From Synechococcus sp. SynAce01 (GTDB taxonomy: Bacteria; Cyanobacteriota; Cyanobacteriia; PCC-6307; Cyanobiaceae): DNA of 64,000 nucleotides. The position numbers and the translations under genes were made by a program. Of this stretch, positions 22,638 to 31,939 are shown piece by piece (within the stretch, counting starts at the first letter, position 1; each line of letters opens with the position of its first letter). The DNA lies in assembly GCF_001885215.1 (NCBI RefSeq), contig NZ_CP018091.1, positions 1,550,001 to 1,614,000 on the forward strand. The letters run 5' to 3'. The notes beneath the pieces were generated by a model that ran no database searches, was not told the DNA's origin, and saw only the letters and a program-made list of their open reading frames with translations.

Positions 22638-23483
22638 GTGCCCCTCACGCCTGCCCCGCCGGTGATTCCCGCTCCGCCCGTGACGCCTCCCTCTTCCGGC
22701 CGTGCACGCGCCCCTGGATGGCTGCGGGATCTTGCTGGAGCCTGGGTCTTCTACAGCGTGCTGCCGCCCTGGCCCAGGCTCCAGCCGCGCTTCGAGCGCA
22801 TCGCCCGTTTTGCGCCCTGGATCGGGCTGGTGCTGGGTGGCTTGCAGGCCCTGCTCTGGGGGGGCACCGCCCTCTGGCTGCCTGCGGAGGCCCGCGTGGC
22901 CCTGGTGCTGGCCCTGGGCTTCTGGCTCAGCGGCGGCCTTCATGTCGATGGGGTGATGGACACCGCCGATGGTCTGGCTGCCGGTGAGCGCTCGCTTGAG
23001 GCGATGGACGACAGCCGGGTGGGGGCCAGTGGTGTGCTGGCCTTCACGCTGCTGCTACTGCTGCGGGCCGCCGCCCTGCTGAGCCTGGCGGCGGCCGCCT
23101 CTGCGGCAGTGGTGGCGCAGGTGTTGATCTGGTCAGCGGTCTGGGGACGGATGGCGCCGCTGCTGGCGATTGGGGCCTTCCCCTATCTGCGCCAGGACGG
23201 CACCGCTGGCTTTCATCGCCGCCACTGGCTCGGCATCGGCCGGGAGTTGCGTCCCTCGTTACTGCTGCTGGCCGCACTGGCGCTCCAGGGGGCAGGGCCG
23301 CTGGGGGCAGGCTGGTTCTGGCAGGGCTGGCTGGGGCTGCTGCCGGCGCTGCTGGTGCCGCTCTGGCTGGGCCGGCGACTGGGCGGCCACAGCGGCGACA
23401 GCTATGGGGCCTGCGTTGAGTGGACCGACAGCCTGGCCCTGCTGCTGATGGCCCTGGTGATCTCAGCGGGCTGGCTGATCTGA
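22638..23483 (+). CDS. cobS: adenosylcobinamide-GDP ribazoletransferase (cobalamin synthase)
   Basis: 281 residues from GTG 22638. Joins adenosylcobinamide-GDP to alpha-ribazole in the membrane, the last joining step of B12 (or pseudo-B12) synthesis. GGLHVDGVMDTADGL carries the metal/substrate aspartates, and GHSGDSYGACVEWTDS is the second conserved block; six or so hydrophobic helices lie between. The first 25 residues are a proline-rich extension with a repeated PAPPV. Divergent from tgt with only 36 bp between, and convergent with the histidine kinase (21-bp overlap). Confidence 0.95.
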   Translation: MPLTPAPPVIPAPPVTPPSSGRARAPGWLRDLAGAWVFYSVLPPWPRLQPRFERIARFAPWIGLVLGGLQALLWGGTALWLPAEARVALVLALGFWLSGGLHVDGVMDTADGLAAGERSLEAMDDSRVGASGVLAFTLLLLLRAAALLSLAAAASAAVVAQVLIWSAVWGRMAPLLAIGAFPYLRQDGTAGFHRRHWLGIGRELRPSLLLLAALALQGAGPLGAGWFWQGWLGLLPALLVPLWLGRRLGGHSGDSYGACVEWTDSLALLLMALVISAGWLI

Positions 23484-24605
23484 GGGCAGGCTGAGGCAGA
23501 AGGCATTCCCTTCGCCGGGCAGGTCCGCAGCAACGGCCTGGGGGGGCTGGATCAGCTGCAGCTCACCACCCAAGCTGCGGGCCAGCTGCCTGGCCAAGGC
23601 CAGGCCCACCCCCGTTCCCGAGAGCCCCTCCGACGTGGCGCCGCGGACCCCCCGTTCAAAGATCGCCTCTCGCTCGTTGAGGCTGATCGCCGGCCCCCCA
23701 TCCCAGACCGTGAGACGGAGCTGGCCTGGCTGGCTGTCGTTCTGGCTGACTGGCTGGCTGCAGTGGAGTCCAACGGCGCTGCCTTTCGGGCTGTAGCGGA
23801 AGGCATTTTCAAGCAGATTCGCCAGGATTTCAGCCACGGCTCCGCTGTCGCCGCTCCAGTCGGGACGCCACCCGGGCCCGAACCAGTCGCGGTCCTGCAA
23901 GGACGCGGTGGCCGCGGCCCGCTGCAGCAAGGGGTCCAGGCGCTCCTGCAGAGGCTGCGCTTGCCCGGAGCTCAGCGAGGGGGGCAGCAGCAGGGGGTGG
24001 GGCTCGGCGCTCACCGAGTCCAGCTCCAGGCGGCTCCCCAGGCTGTCGATGGCGTCGACGTAACGATTCAGCTGGCGTTCTTCCTCCAGCAGGCCGTCGA
24101 CGAGGGAACGGTTCTCGGGATCACGTTCCAGTCGCCGTTTCAACAGTTGGCCGAAGGTGCGCAAGGCAGCCAGCGGATTGCGGAGCTGGTGCACGAGCAA
24201 CCGCAGATCCCGGTCCTGGCCCTCCAGCTGACCCTGCAGGCGCTGATTGTCGAGGTCAAAGCAGCGGGCTTCGGTCAGGCAGTGCGCCACCGCCTGGAGA
24301 CGGACGCTCAGGCTCGGTGGCCAGGGAAGTTGGGCTGTTTCCACCCGCAGGGCTCCCAGCAGCAGTCGGTCCTGACGCAAGGGCAGCCAACGCCGCTCGG
24401 CGCTGGGCAGTTGCAGGCTGCGGTCCTCGTCAACGGCCGGCAGAATCCGATCGTCGCGGGGCCAGTGGCCGACGGGAATCAGGCCGGGTTTGCCATCGCC
24501 CCCTGGCAAGGCGAGGTAAACCACCAGAGAGCGAAGGTCGGGACGGTCGGAGAACTGGGCCAGCTGATGGCCGAGCAAGGTCAGGAAGCGGGCGGAGATC
24601 TCCAT
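23463..24605 (-). CDS. soluble sensor histidine kinase
   Basis: 380 residues from ATG 24605 (MEISARFLTLLGHQ); the frame stays open to a GTG at 24704 with AT-richer codons that look non-coding. There is no membrane segment. An N-terminal domain of about 140 residues resembles GAF/DICT-type soluble sensors. The H-box is LLVHQLRNPLAALRTF, the N-box ILANLLENAFRYSP, the D-box VWDGGPAIS (Ala replaces the usual second Gly) and the G2 box GLSGTGVGLALARQL. It should phosphorylate a response regulator, which is not nearby. The signal is unknown. Confidence 0.9.
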   Translation of the reverse strand: MEISARFLTLLGHQLAQFSDRPDLRSLVVYLALPGGDGKPGLIPVGHWPRDDRILPAVDEDRSLQLPSAERRWLPLRQDRLLLGALRVETAQLPWPPSLSVRLQAVAHCLTEARCFDLDNQRLQGQLEGQDRDLRLLVHQLRNPLAALRTFGQLLKRRLERDPENRSLVDGLLEEERQLNRYVDAIDSLGSRLELDSVSAEPHPLLLPPSLSSGQAQPLQERLDPLLQRAAATASLQDRDWFGPGWRPDWSGDSGAVAEILANLLENAFRYSPKGSAVGLHCSQPVSQNDSQPGQLRLTVWDGGPAISLNEREAIFERGVRGATSEGLSGTGVGLALARQLARSLGGELQLIQPPQAVAADLPGEGNAFCLSLPSDQPAR

Positions 24606-25010
24606 CGGTGACTGGGCTTGACGCTGAAACCGTGAAATTTGCGCTCGGATGTTGGGATCCAGTAAAAAAGGCGTAATATTTGAGTATCGACCAATACTTC
24701 GCACTCCGGGAGCCGGATCACCAAGCGAAGCAGAGGCGGCCTTCGTTGCATCCCCTTGCAGCTGAGGTTACAGCAGAGGCAGACACGTCCCTCTGTTGTT
24801 TGATGGCCTGTTTTCAGGCCATCGCGTCACTGTTGGCCTGGTTGCAGAGAGTCCCTTATCCGGGTGATCCTCTGTTATCTCCTCCACCCGGCAGAAAGTT
24901 GTTTGGGAGTTGGCAAGCATGCTCCTTTTGAGTGTGCCGCCGCTTTGGCTCGCCCCTGGCCCGCCATTTTCCTACCCATCCTCATCCTCCTCCCCTTTGG
25001 GAGTGGTTTC
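24606..25010 (+). other. 405-bp intergenic region with a 9-bp perfect hairpin
   Basis: Lies between divergent histidine kinase and DUF3155 genes, so it must contain promoters in both directions. An AT-rich patch (24663-24698) includes the imperfect palindrome AGTATCGACCAATACT. A perfect hairpin GATGGCCTG-TTTT-CAGGCCATC sits at 24802-24823. I find no convincing protein gene or known small RNA here; the DUF3155 leader may be long and structured. Confidence 0.5.
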
Positions 25011-25382
25011 ATGTCAAAGAAGCGCAAGCGGATCAGCCGCCGTCGTCTTGCCGGTCAGCGCGTGCTAGCCCACATTCCCACCCATAACCTTGAAACTGGT
25101 GAACACAAGCCGGTCACGGCCGCCCGTCGGTTCATCGCCGAATCCGGCCTGCAGCCCCCGGCCTTGCTGAATGTGCGCCGCAACGAGCACACCACGGATC
25201 GTTTTTTCTGGGGTGAAAAGGGCCTGTTCAGCGCCCAATACGCTGAGGAGAATCACTTTCTGTTCCCTTCCCTGCGGCTGATCGTGGATCAGATCGGTGA
25301 AGACGCGCTCTTTGCCGGCCTTGAGCCCACCGGCTCCGACGACTGGGAAGAAATGGAAGAGTACGAATACGCCTTCGTTTGA
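25011..25382 (+). CDS. DUF3155 family protein
   Basis: 123 residues from ATG 25011. A cyanobacteria-specific family of unknown function. The basic start MSKKRKRISRRRLAGQRVL, the block EHKPVTAARRFIAESG, and VRRNEHTTDRFFWGEKGLF followed by QYAEENHFLFPSLR are highly characteristic. The C-terminus is acidic (DDWEEMEEYEYAF), so the protein has a strong charge gradient, and the basic N-terminus could bind nucleic acid. Upstream in-frame codons are leader. Role unknown. Confidence 0.93.
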   Translation: MSKKRKRISRRRLAGQRVLAHIPTHNLETGEHKPVTAARRFIAESGLQPPALLNVRRNEHTTDRFFWGEKGLFSAQYAEENHFLFPSLRLIVDQIGEDALFAGLEPTGSDDWEEMEEYEYAFV

Positions 25383-25408
25383 CGCCGAAGGCCTGATGCC
25401 GAAGCAGG

Positions 25409-25454
25409 CCCAATCATCCTCTTGCCGGTTCATCCCGGCTCCGGGGTGATTGGG
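25409..25454. terminator. long hairpin between convergent genes, possible bidirectional terminator
   Basis: CCCAATCATCC (25409-25419) pairs with GGGTGATTGGG (25444-25454), 11 bp with one G-T pair. The loop contains a second hairpin, GCCGG (25424-25428) with CCGGC (25435-25439). It lies between the 3' ends of the DUF3155 and esterase genes. There is no T-run, so it may protect or end transcripts in a factor-dependent way. Confidence 0.5.
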
Positions 25455-25500
25455 GTGGCCGATCTAAGCCTGGCTTGCTTGTTCAAGGCCACTCCTTCGC

Positions 25501-26094
25501 TCACGGCAATTGTTCCTTCAGGAACGTCCGCAGCATCGGAAACAGGCCGACGTCGATCGTGTGTCCACCGCTGAAGCGCAGCAGCTCGGCGCTGCCGCCC
25601 GCTGCACGCAACTGGCGCAGCACCTCTTCACTCGCTGCCACCGGCACCACCGGGTCTTGTTCGCCATGGGTGAGTAACACCCGGGCCAGCGGTGCTTGTG
25701 GGGCCCAGCCGGGGTGGGGATAGCCGCTGCAGGCGATCAGGCCGGCCAGCGGCAGGCCGCTAGCCACATCGAGGGCCATGGCCGCCCCCTGGGAAAAGCC
25801 CAGCACCACGGTGGCCTCCAGCGGAATCGACTCCGCGAGCACCAGCAGCCGCTGGCGCAGATCCATACGGGCGGGCGGCAGCCCTGGCCATTCCGGTTGC
25901 TGCAGGTCGTACCACTGCCTGCCCACCCCGTGGGGATGGGGCTCCGGAGCTCGTAAAGCCACAAGGGCCACGGCAGGCCCTCCCAGTTCTTCGCCGAGAT
26001 CGAGCAGGTCGTCGGCGTCCGCGCCCCAGCCATGCAGGAGCACAAGGCGCTGTTTGGCGTCGGCGGGGCCTTGCTGCAGCTGGTCCTGGGTCAT
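25501..26094 (-). CDS. phospholipase/carboxylesterase family alpha/beta hydrolase
   Basis: 197 residues from ATG 26094. A compact cytosolic serine esterase related to E. coli YpfH and acyl-protein thioesterases. The oxyanion segment is [11 protein letters not shown], the nucleophile Ser 101 lies in GFSQGAAMA, Asp 147 in [11 protein letters not shown], and His 178 in GGHTI. Substrates are probably short acyl esters. It is divergent from purH with 59 bp between start codons. Confidence 0.92.
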   Translation of the reverse strand: MTQDQLQQGPADAKQRLVLLHGWGADADDLLDLGEELGGPAVALVALRAPEPHPHGVGRQWYDLQQPEWPGLPPARMDLRQRLLVLAESIPLEATVVLGFSQGAAMALDVASGLPLAGLIACSGYPHPGWAPQAPLARVLLTHGEQDPVVPVAASEEVLRQLRAAGGSAELLRFSGGHTIDVGLFPMLRTFLKEQLP

Positions 26095-26153
26095 GGGGAG
26101 GGAAGCAAATGGGAGCTCTGGGTAGGTTGTGGCGATTCAGTTCGGCGATCGCC

Positions 26154-27710
26154 ATGCCACCCACGGCCCTCCTGAGTGTGTCGGATAAGGAAGGGGTCGT
26201 GGCCCTGGCTGAAGCGCTCCACCGCAGCCACGGCTACCAGCTCCTCTCCAGCGGTGGCACCGCTTCGGTGCTGGCGGCGGCTGGCCTGCCGGTGACGCGG
26301 GTGGCCGATCACACCGGATCCGCTGAGATCCTCGGTGGGCGCGTCAAAACCCTGCACCCCCGCATCCATGGCGGCATCCTGGCCAGACGCGATGACCCGG
26401 GTCATCAGGCCGACCTGCAGGCCCAGGCCATTCCCTTGATCGACCTGGTGGTCGTGAACCTCTATCCGTTTGTGGCCACGGTGGCCGATCCGGCCGTGGA
26501 CTGGGAGCAGGCGATCGAAACCATCGACATCGGCGGCCCGGCGATGCTGCGGGCCGCGGCCAAGAACCATGTCGATGTGGCCGTTCTCACCCGCCCCGAG
26601 CAGTACGGACCGTTTCTCGCCGCCCTGGCGGAGGGGCGGCTTGATCAGGCGTTCCGCCGCCAGCTGGCCCTCGAGGCCTTCCGGCACACCGCCGCCTATG
26701 ACGCGGCCATCAGTGGCTGGCTCGAATCCCAGCTGGCCAGCGCGGCCGCTCCGCCCCTGCAGCTCCAGTTGCCGGCCCGGCAAACCCTGCGCTACGGCGA
26801 AAATCCCCACCAGAGCGCCGTCTGGTACAGCGCCCCGGACGCTGGCTGGGGCGCCGCCCGCCAGCTGCAGGGCAAGGAGCTCAGCACCAACAACTTGCTC
26901 GACCTCGACGCTGCCCTGGCCACCGTGCGTGAGTTCGGCTACGGCGTGCCGTTGCCTCAGGGAGGCCAGCCGGCGGCGGTGGTGGTGAAGCACACCAACC
27001 CCTGCGGTGTGGCGATCGGCGCTGACGGCATCGAGGCCCTCAGCCGGGCCCTCGATGCCGACAGGGTCTCGGCCTTCGGCGGCATCGTGGCCGTCAACAG
27101 TCCGGTGGAGCTGGAGGCCGCCCGCCTGCTCAGCGGCCTGTTTCTCGAATGCGTGGTGGCCCCGTCTTACAGCGCCGAAGCCCTGGCGCTGCTGGCGAGC
27201 AAGGCCAATCTGCGGCTGCTGGAACTGAGCGCCACCCTGATTCAGCGGGCCTCCCGCCGCCAGCTGCGCAGCGTGCTCGGTGGGGTGCTGGAGCAGGAGC
27301 TCGACGACCAATCCGCCTCCGAGGACAGCTGGCAGGTGGTCAGCCGCCGGGCGCCGAGCAGCGCCGAACGCGACGACCTGCGCTTTGCCTGGCGCCTGGT
27401 GCGCCATGTGCGCTCCAATGCGATCGCCGTGGCTCGGGGCGGGATCAGCCTGGGGATCGGTGCCGGCCAGATGAACCGGGTGGGCTCCGCCCGGCTGGCC
27501 CTGGAAGCGGCCGGTGAGCAGGCAAGGGGCGCCGTGCTCTCCAGTGATGGCTTCTTCCCCTTCGCTGATACCGCGCAGCTGGCGGCCAGCCATGGGATCA
27601 CCGCGCTGATTCAGCCGGGAGGAAGCAAGCGCGACGGCGAATCGATCGCGGCCTGTGACGACCACGATCTGGCCATGATCGTCACAGGCCGCCGCCATTT
27701 CCTGCATTAA
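26154..27710 (+). CDS. purH: bifunctional AICAR transformylase / IMP cyclohydrolase
   Basis: 518 residues from ATG 26154 ([15 protein letters not shown]); an ATG at 26109 is in frame but outside the family alignment. Catalyses the last two steps of IMP synthesis. Cyclohydrolase domain: [27 protein letters not shown] and NLYPF. Transformylase domain: [31 protein letters not shown] (the Lys-His pair), [16 protein letters not shown] and the ending [11 protein letters not shown]...[15 protein letters not shown]. All hallmark residues are present. Confidence 0.98.
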   Translation: MPPTALLSVSDKEGVVALAEALHRSHGYQLLSSGGTASVLAAAGLPVTRVADHTGSAEILGGRVKTLHPRIHGGILARRDDPGHQADLQAQAIPLIDLVVVNLYPFVATVADPAVDWEQAIETIDIGGPAMLRAAAKNHVDVAVLTRPEQYGPFLAALAEGRLDQAFRRQLALEAFRHTAAYDAAISGWLESQLASAAAPPLQLQLPARQTLRYGENPHQSAVWYSAPDAGWGAARQLQGKELSTNNLLDLDAALATVREFGYGVPLPQGGQPAAVVVKHTNPCGVAIGADGIEALSRALDADRVSAFGGIVAVNSPVELEAARLLSGLFLECVVAPSYSAEALALLASKANLRLLELSATLIQRASRRQLRSVLGGVLEQELDDQSASEDSWQVVSRRAPSSAERDDLRFAWRLVRHVRSNAIAVARGGISLGIGAGQMNRVGSARLALEAAGEQARGAVLSSDGFFPFADTAQLAASHGITALIQPGGSKRDGESIAACDDHDLAMIVTGRRHFLH

Positions 27711-27764
27711 GCGGCGCAGGGGTGCGTGCCAGTTGTAACTTCGCTAGCAACGCCCCACCTCTCC

Positions 27765-28223
27765 ATGCCAGACGCCATCGCCTTCAACCTCAACTTCCTC
27801 CATCCCTTGTTGATGTGGTCGTTGCTGGCCCTCTCGGGCTATGCCCTTTTCCTGGGCATCAAGGCGAAGAAAACCCGCACGGCCGAGCTTGAACAACGCA
27901 AGGAACTGATCAAAGGCAAGTACGCCCAGCGCCACTACGTGATCGGCAGTCTGGTGCTGGCGGTGATGGTGCTGGGCAGTTTTGGTGGCATGGCCGTCAC
28001 TTACTTGAACAACGGCAAGCTGTTCGTTGGCCCCCACCTGCTGGCAGGCCTCTCGATGGTGGGCCTGATCGCCGTGGCCGCCTCCCTCTCCCCCTGGATG
28101 CAGCGCGGCAATCTGATCGCCCGTAAGGTCCACGTGGGCCTGAATATGACGGTGATGAGCCTGTTCCTCTGGCAGGCCGTCAGCGGGGTTCAGATCGTCA
28201 ACAAGATCTGGGTCAATCGCTGA
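27765..28223 (+). CDS. DUF4079 family integral membrane protein
   Basis: 152 residues from ATG 27765. Four predicted membrane helices: LLMWSLLALSGYALFLGI, HYVIGSLVLAVMVLGSFGG, LLAGLSMVGLIAVAASL and VHVGLNMTVMSLFLWQAVSG. Paired histidines at helix ends (HPLL, GPHLLAG, KVHVGLN) recall cytochrome b561-like haem ligands. DUF4079 is typical of cyanobacteria and chloroplast relatives; a redox role is only a guess. It is 54 bp after purH and may be co-transcribed. Confidence 0.88.
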   Translation: MPDAIAFNLNFLHPLLMWSLLALSGYALFLGIKAKKTRTAELEQRKELIKGKYAQRHYVIGSLVLAVMVLGSFGGMAVTYLNNGKLFVGPHLLAGLSMVGLIAVAASLSPWMQRGNLIARKVHVGLNMTVMSLFLWQAVSGVQIVNKIWVNR

Positions 28224-28314
28224 CATTCATCAGCCGGATCAAGACTCAGCAGGATCAAGCCCTGCCTGGTGGCCACAAGCCACAACAGGCTGTCCGCGAT
28301 GGCCGGCTCCGCGT

Positions 28315-28953
28315 TCAGAAGTGAGCCCGGCGCCTTGGCGGGCAGCTGAGGTTGTGGTTGGCGTGAAAATCTTCCTGAACCTTCCAGGTGAGTTTGCGGG
28401 AGACCTGACGCACGATCTGGCGAAGCAAATGGTCTCCACTTGACTGCACCAGGCCATCTGGGAGCAGACCGATCACGGCAGGCAGGCGAATCCAGACACT
28501 CAGGTCGAGTTCCCAGCACACCTGGGTGCCAGGCCCGTGCTCAAGCTCCAGCCGCTCAAGCTGCAACGTGGCCTTGAAATCCACGTCGTAGATCTCCTGG
28601 AGTGAGGGATCGCCATCGGCCAACGGGACGGTGACGATGCGGTAAATCCCTTCGCTCTGGGGCAGCAACTCCAGGGCGATCGTGGGTTCGACCTCAAAGC
28701 CGAAATTCCCGAAACGACCCAGGGTCAGGGCATAGCCGTTCTGGCCGATCGACAGCACCTTCATCGGGGCGGCGCAGCGGCGGAACCAGCCGTCGTGGTG
28801 GTCGAGGTAGTTGGCAACCAGCGGTGCCTCCGAGCGCATTTCCATCAGGTCGGCGAACTGGCTGCTGTAGCAGCGCACGCGCGGATCGGACCCGTCTCGT
28901 AGCCGGGCACTGGCCACGGTGGCGGATGGAATGCGGGGATGGGCGATGGACAA
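28315..28953 (-). CDS. DUF1997 family protein
   Basis: About 212 residues from TTG 28953; GTG 28917 is another possible start. The family occurs in cyanobacteria and plastids. Seen: LVANYLDHHDGWFRRCAAPM, GRFGNFGFEVEPTIALELLP, and the ending SRKLTWKVQEDFHANHNL, which is the most conserved part. The pattern suggests a START-like or SRPBCC-like binding fold. Function not established. Convergent with DUF4079 and followed upstream by ispH on the same strand. Confidence 0.88.
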   Translation of the reverse strand: MSIAHPRIPSATVASARLRDGSDPRVRCYSSQFADLMEMRSEAPLVANYLDHHDGWFRRCAAPMKVLSIGQNGYALTLGRFGNFGFEVEPTIALELLPQSEGIYRIVTVPLADGDPSLQEIYDVDFKATLQLERLELEHGPGTQVCWELDLSVWIRLPAVIGLLPDGLVQSSGDHLLRQIVRQVSRKLTWKVQEDFHANHNLSCPPRRRAHF

Positions 28954-29057
28954 AAGACTCCGATTTCCCCCCTTGCCCGGCCAGGAGAGCAGATCAATGA
29001 GGGCAATCCCAATCTAGGTGTCAAAAGCCAGCCGAGTTGGCGCCGCTGTGACAGCGA

Positions 29058-30254
29058 TCAGTTGTCGCACAGGTCCATCAGATGGCGGATGACGTCTTCA
29101 ACCACCCGGTCGGGGGTGGAGGCCCCAGAGGTGATGCCCACCCGCAGCGGGCCGGCGGGCAGGAATGGGGTGACCGATTCAAGATCGCCGCCCAGGGGCA
29201 TGTGCTCAATCTGGTTGCCAGGACCGATCCGCTCCGGCGTATCGATGTGAAAGGAGCGGATGCCCCGGCTGATCGCAATCTCCTGGAGGTGGGTGGTGTT
29301 CGAGGAGTTGTAACCGCCGATCACCACCATCAGATCAAGCGGTTCGTCCACCAGGGAGAACATGGCGTCCTGACGTTCCTGGGTGGCGTCGCAGATCGTA
29401 TTGAAGGCGAGGAAGTGCTCGTTCAGTGCGACCGGGCCATGGCGTTGCAGCATGGTGCGCTCGAACATCCGGCCGATTTCCTCCGTTTCGCTCTTGAGCA
29501 TGGTGGTCTGATTGGCCACGCCAACCCTGGAGAGGTCTCGGTCGGGGTCGAAACCGGGCGAGCAGGCTTTGGCAAAATGCTCGATGAACGCTTGGCGATT
29601 GCCCTTGCCGAGGATGTAGTCGCAGACCATCTGGGCTTCGGTCAGGCCGAGAACCACCAGATAGGTTCCGGCGAAGGAACTGGTGGCCAGGGTTTCCTCG
29701 TGCTTCACCTTGCCGTGGATGATCGAGGTGAAGGCATGTTTCTTGTGCTTCTCCACCGTGTTCCACACCTTCGACACCCAGGGACAGGTGGTGTCGACGA
29801 TGTGACAGCCCCGCTCGTTGAGGAGTTGCATCTCCTGCACCGTGGCGCCGAAGGCCGGCAGGATCACCACATCACCGACGCCCACCTCTGAAAAATCCTT
29901 GACCCCATCTTCGACCTGGATGAACATCACGTTCATCTCGCGCAGATGGTCGTTCACCGAGGGGTTGTGGATGATCTCGTTGGTGATCCAGATCCGTTCG
30001 GTGGGGAAGTGACGTCGGGTTTCGTAGGCCATGGCCACGGCCCGCTCCACACCCCAGCAAAAGCCGAAGGCTTCGGCCAGTCGAATCGTGAGCCGGCCAT
30101 GGCGCAGTTCGTAGCCGTTTTCACGGATGGTGGCGATCAGTTCGCTCTGATAGGCCTCCTCCAGGTTTCCGGACACCTCTTCAGCCCGACCGAAGCCGCG
30201 GCGGTTGTAGCGCTCGGAATGGTGCAGCGAGCGTTTGAAGGCGCGGGTGTCCAT
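29058..30254 (-). CDS. ispH: 4-hydroxy-3-methylbut-2-enyl diphosphate reductase
   Basis: 398 residues from ATG 30254, the long cyanobacterial/plastid form. Final step of the MEP pathway giving IPP and DMAPP for carotenoids, chlorophyll tails and quinones. The three Fe-S cysteines are visible in [24 protein letters not shown] and [11 protein letters not shown]. Substrate residues lie in the blocks NEIIHNP and ATVQEMQLL, and the ending [15 protein letters not shown] is typical. Also important here because the enzyme is oxygen-sensitive and ferredoxin-driven. Confidence 0.97.
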   Translation of the reverse strand: MDTRAFKRSLHHSERYNRRGFGRAEEVSGNLEEAYQSELIATIRENGYELRHGRLTIRLAEAFGFCWGVERAVAMAYETRRHFPTERIWITNEIIHNPSVNDHLREMNVMFIQVEDGVKDFSEVGVGDVVILPAFGATVQEMQLLNERGCHIVDTTCPWVSKVWNTVEKHKKHAFTSIIHGKVKHEETLATSSFAGTYLVVLGLTEAQMVCDYILGKGNRQAFIEHFAKACSPGFDPDRDLSRVGVANQTTMLKSETEEIGRMFERTMLQRHGPVALNEHFLAFNTICDATQERQDAMFSLVDEPLDLMVVIGGYNSSNTTHLQEIAISRGIRSFHIDTPERIGPGNQIEHMPLGGDLESVTPFLPAGPLRVGITSGASTPDRVVEDVIRHLMDLCDN

Positions 30255-30309
30255 GGCAACGCCGTCTCAATGTCCGCTGACTCTATGGGCCAAGCCCAGC
30301 GGTTGGCGC

Positions 30310-30338
30310 AAAAAAAACCCACGGCCGAAGCCGTGGGT
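30310..30338 (-). terminator. intrinsic terminator after amt
   Basis: Read on the minus strand: ACCCACGGC-TTCG-GCCGTGGGT followed by seven to eight T residues. It lies 29 bp past the amt stop and separates amt from ispH. Confidence 0.95.
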
Positions 30339-30366
30339 GCAAGAAGCCAAACAGGGGTGGATCCGA

Positions 30367-31809
30367 TCAGCCCACAGAGGAGACGAAATCGGGATAAGCC
30401 TCCATGCCGTGCTCGCTGATGTCGAGGCCCTCGGTTTCTTCCGATTCGCTCACCCGGATACCTCCGGAGACCGCCGAAAGCACCGACCAGAGGATCCAGG
30501 AGGTGACAACGGCGAAGATGCCGTAGGCCAGAACTCCAACGATCTGATAGCCAAACTGGCCAAAGCCATGGCCGTAGAGCAGGCCTTTGTCCTTGTTGAA
30601 CAGGCCAACAGCCAGGGTTCCCCACATGCCACAGGTGCCGTGAACGGAGAAGGCACCCACGGGATCATCGATACTCAGCGAATCGAGCATCGCCACGGAG
30701 AAGACCACCAGGCCACCACCGATGAAGCCGGCGATCCAGGCACCGGCCATGGAGAAACCATCGCAACCGGCCGTGACGCTCACCAGACCGGCAAGGATGC
30801 CGTTGATGGTCATCGTCAGGTCAGGTTTGCCGCCGCGAATCTGGGACACCAGGGTTCCGGAGATGGCACCACCGGCTGCACCGAGGGTGGTGGTGACGGC
30901 CACGTAGGGGACGGTCTGATCCATCGCCAACACCGAACCCGGGTTGAAGCCGTACCAGCCGATCCAGAGGATCAGGCAACCCAGCGTGGCAATGGCCATG
31001 CTGTGTCCAGGCAGGGCCTGGGTTTTGCCATTGACGAACTTGCCGATGCGGGGGCCGAGAATGATCGCGCCGACCAAGCCGGCCCAGGCACCAAAGGAGT
31101 GAACAATCGAGGAGCCGGCAAAGTCAATGAAGCCCATCTCACTCAGCCAGCCACCATTCCACTGCCACGATCCGGCGATGGGATAGAGCAGACCGACCAG
31201 AACCAACGAGAACACCACAAAGGCGCTGAACTTGATGCGCTCGGCAACAAGGCCAGAAACGATCGTGGCGGCGGTGGCGGCGAAGGCCACCTGGAAGAAG
31301 AAGTCAACGGTTGGAACCAGGGAGCCGTCCGTGACCATCTCCGGGGTTACCGCAGGATCAAAGAAGATGCCCTTGAAGAACAGCCAGCCGCCGATCACGG
31401 CGTTGCCGTACATGATCGAGTAGCCAACGAACCAGTAGGCCGTTGCGGCAAGTGCAAAAACAATCAGATTCTTGAGCAGGATGTTGACGGCATTCTTCTG
31501 CCGGCACATCCCGGCTTCGACCATGGCGAAGCCCGCATTCATGAAAATGACGAGGATCGCTGCGACGAAGATGAACAGGTTGTTGATCAGGAAGGCTGGT
31601 GTCAGCTCTGGCAATTCAGCGGCATGGGCCGAAAGATTGAAAACTCCAAGCCCGAAGAGGGCGAGGGGAATACAGGCCAGCCAGGTCAGGGTGCCCTGAT
31701 CTTTCAGACCCTTGATGCGGCCAAACAGCAGGGATGGAGCATCGAGCAGGCTGGTGTCCTTCAGCCGCCGTGGCTTGGGCCGGCGAGGAGCATGGAGAGC
31801 AACGGTCAT
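30367..31809 (-). CDS. amt: ammonium transporter
   Basis: 480 residues from ATG 31809 (MTVALHAPRRPK); ATG 31836 is also in frame. Inner-membrane channel for ammonium of the Amt/Rh family with 11 helices after a cleavable or extra N-terminal helix (WLACIPLALFGLGVFNLSAHA). Diagnostic: MNAGFAMVEAGMCRQKNAVNIL, DFAGSSIVHSFGAWAGL (pore His), GWYGFNPGS and DDPVGAFSVHGTCGMWGT (second pore His). Picocyanobacterial amt genes are usually NtcA-activated; I did not find a convincing NtcA promoter here, although ntcA lies at 52242. Confidence 0.97.
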   Translation of the reverse strand: MTVALHAPRRPKPRRLKDTSLLDAPSLLFGRIKGLKDQGTLTWLACIPLALFGLGVFNLSAHAAELPELTPAFLINNLFIFVAAILVIFMNAGFAMVEAGMCRQKNAVNILLKNLIVFALAATAYWFVGYSIMYGNAVIGGWLFFKGIFFDPAVTPEMVTDGSLVPTVDFFFQVAFAATAATIVSGLVAERIKFSAFVVFSLVLVGLLYPIAGSWQWNGGWLSEMGFIDFAGSSIVHSFGAWAGLVGAIILGPRIGKFVNGKTQALPGHSMAIATLGCLILWIGWYGFNPGSVLAMDQTVPYVAVTTTLGAAGGAISGTLVSQIRGGKPDLTMTINGILAGLVSVTAGCDGFSMAGAWIAGFIGGGLVVFSVAMLDSLSIDDPVGAFSVHGTCGMWGTLAVGLFNKDKGLLYGHGFGQFGYQIVGVLAYGIFAVVTSWILWSVLSAVSGGIRVSESEETEGLDISEHGMEAYPDFVSSVG

Positions 31810-31939
31810 GGAGCGATTGATCGCAGAGGACGTCATGTGGACATTGCAACGCTGAAAAAAGCGTTCCATCGTGGCTAAAAGTGCTCGCAAGTGCCCCTTT
31901 CTCAGGTCGCATCCGCTACAGAAGTCCTGAAATCTTCGT

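Noticed and set aside
24606-24704. N-terminal extension of the histidine kinase to GTG 24704
   Set aside because: Codons there are AT-rich and unlike the rest of the gene; ATG 24605 fits better, though I cannot exclude the longer form.
26091-27707. 538-codon open frame antisense to purH
   Set aside because: It mirrors purH almost exactly and comes from GC-rich third positions. The composition is low-complexity (Gly, His, Gln, Arg) with no family motif, while purH has every hallmark residue.
30235-31878. 547-codon open frame antisense to amt
   Set aside because: Shadow of a strong membrane protein gene; the product is Gly/Asp/His-rich with no recognisable domain.
31902-31920. NtcA-like half site upstream of amt
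   Set aside because: GTA-N8-GAC has one mismatch and no TAN3T element at the required 22-23 bp spacing.
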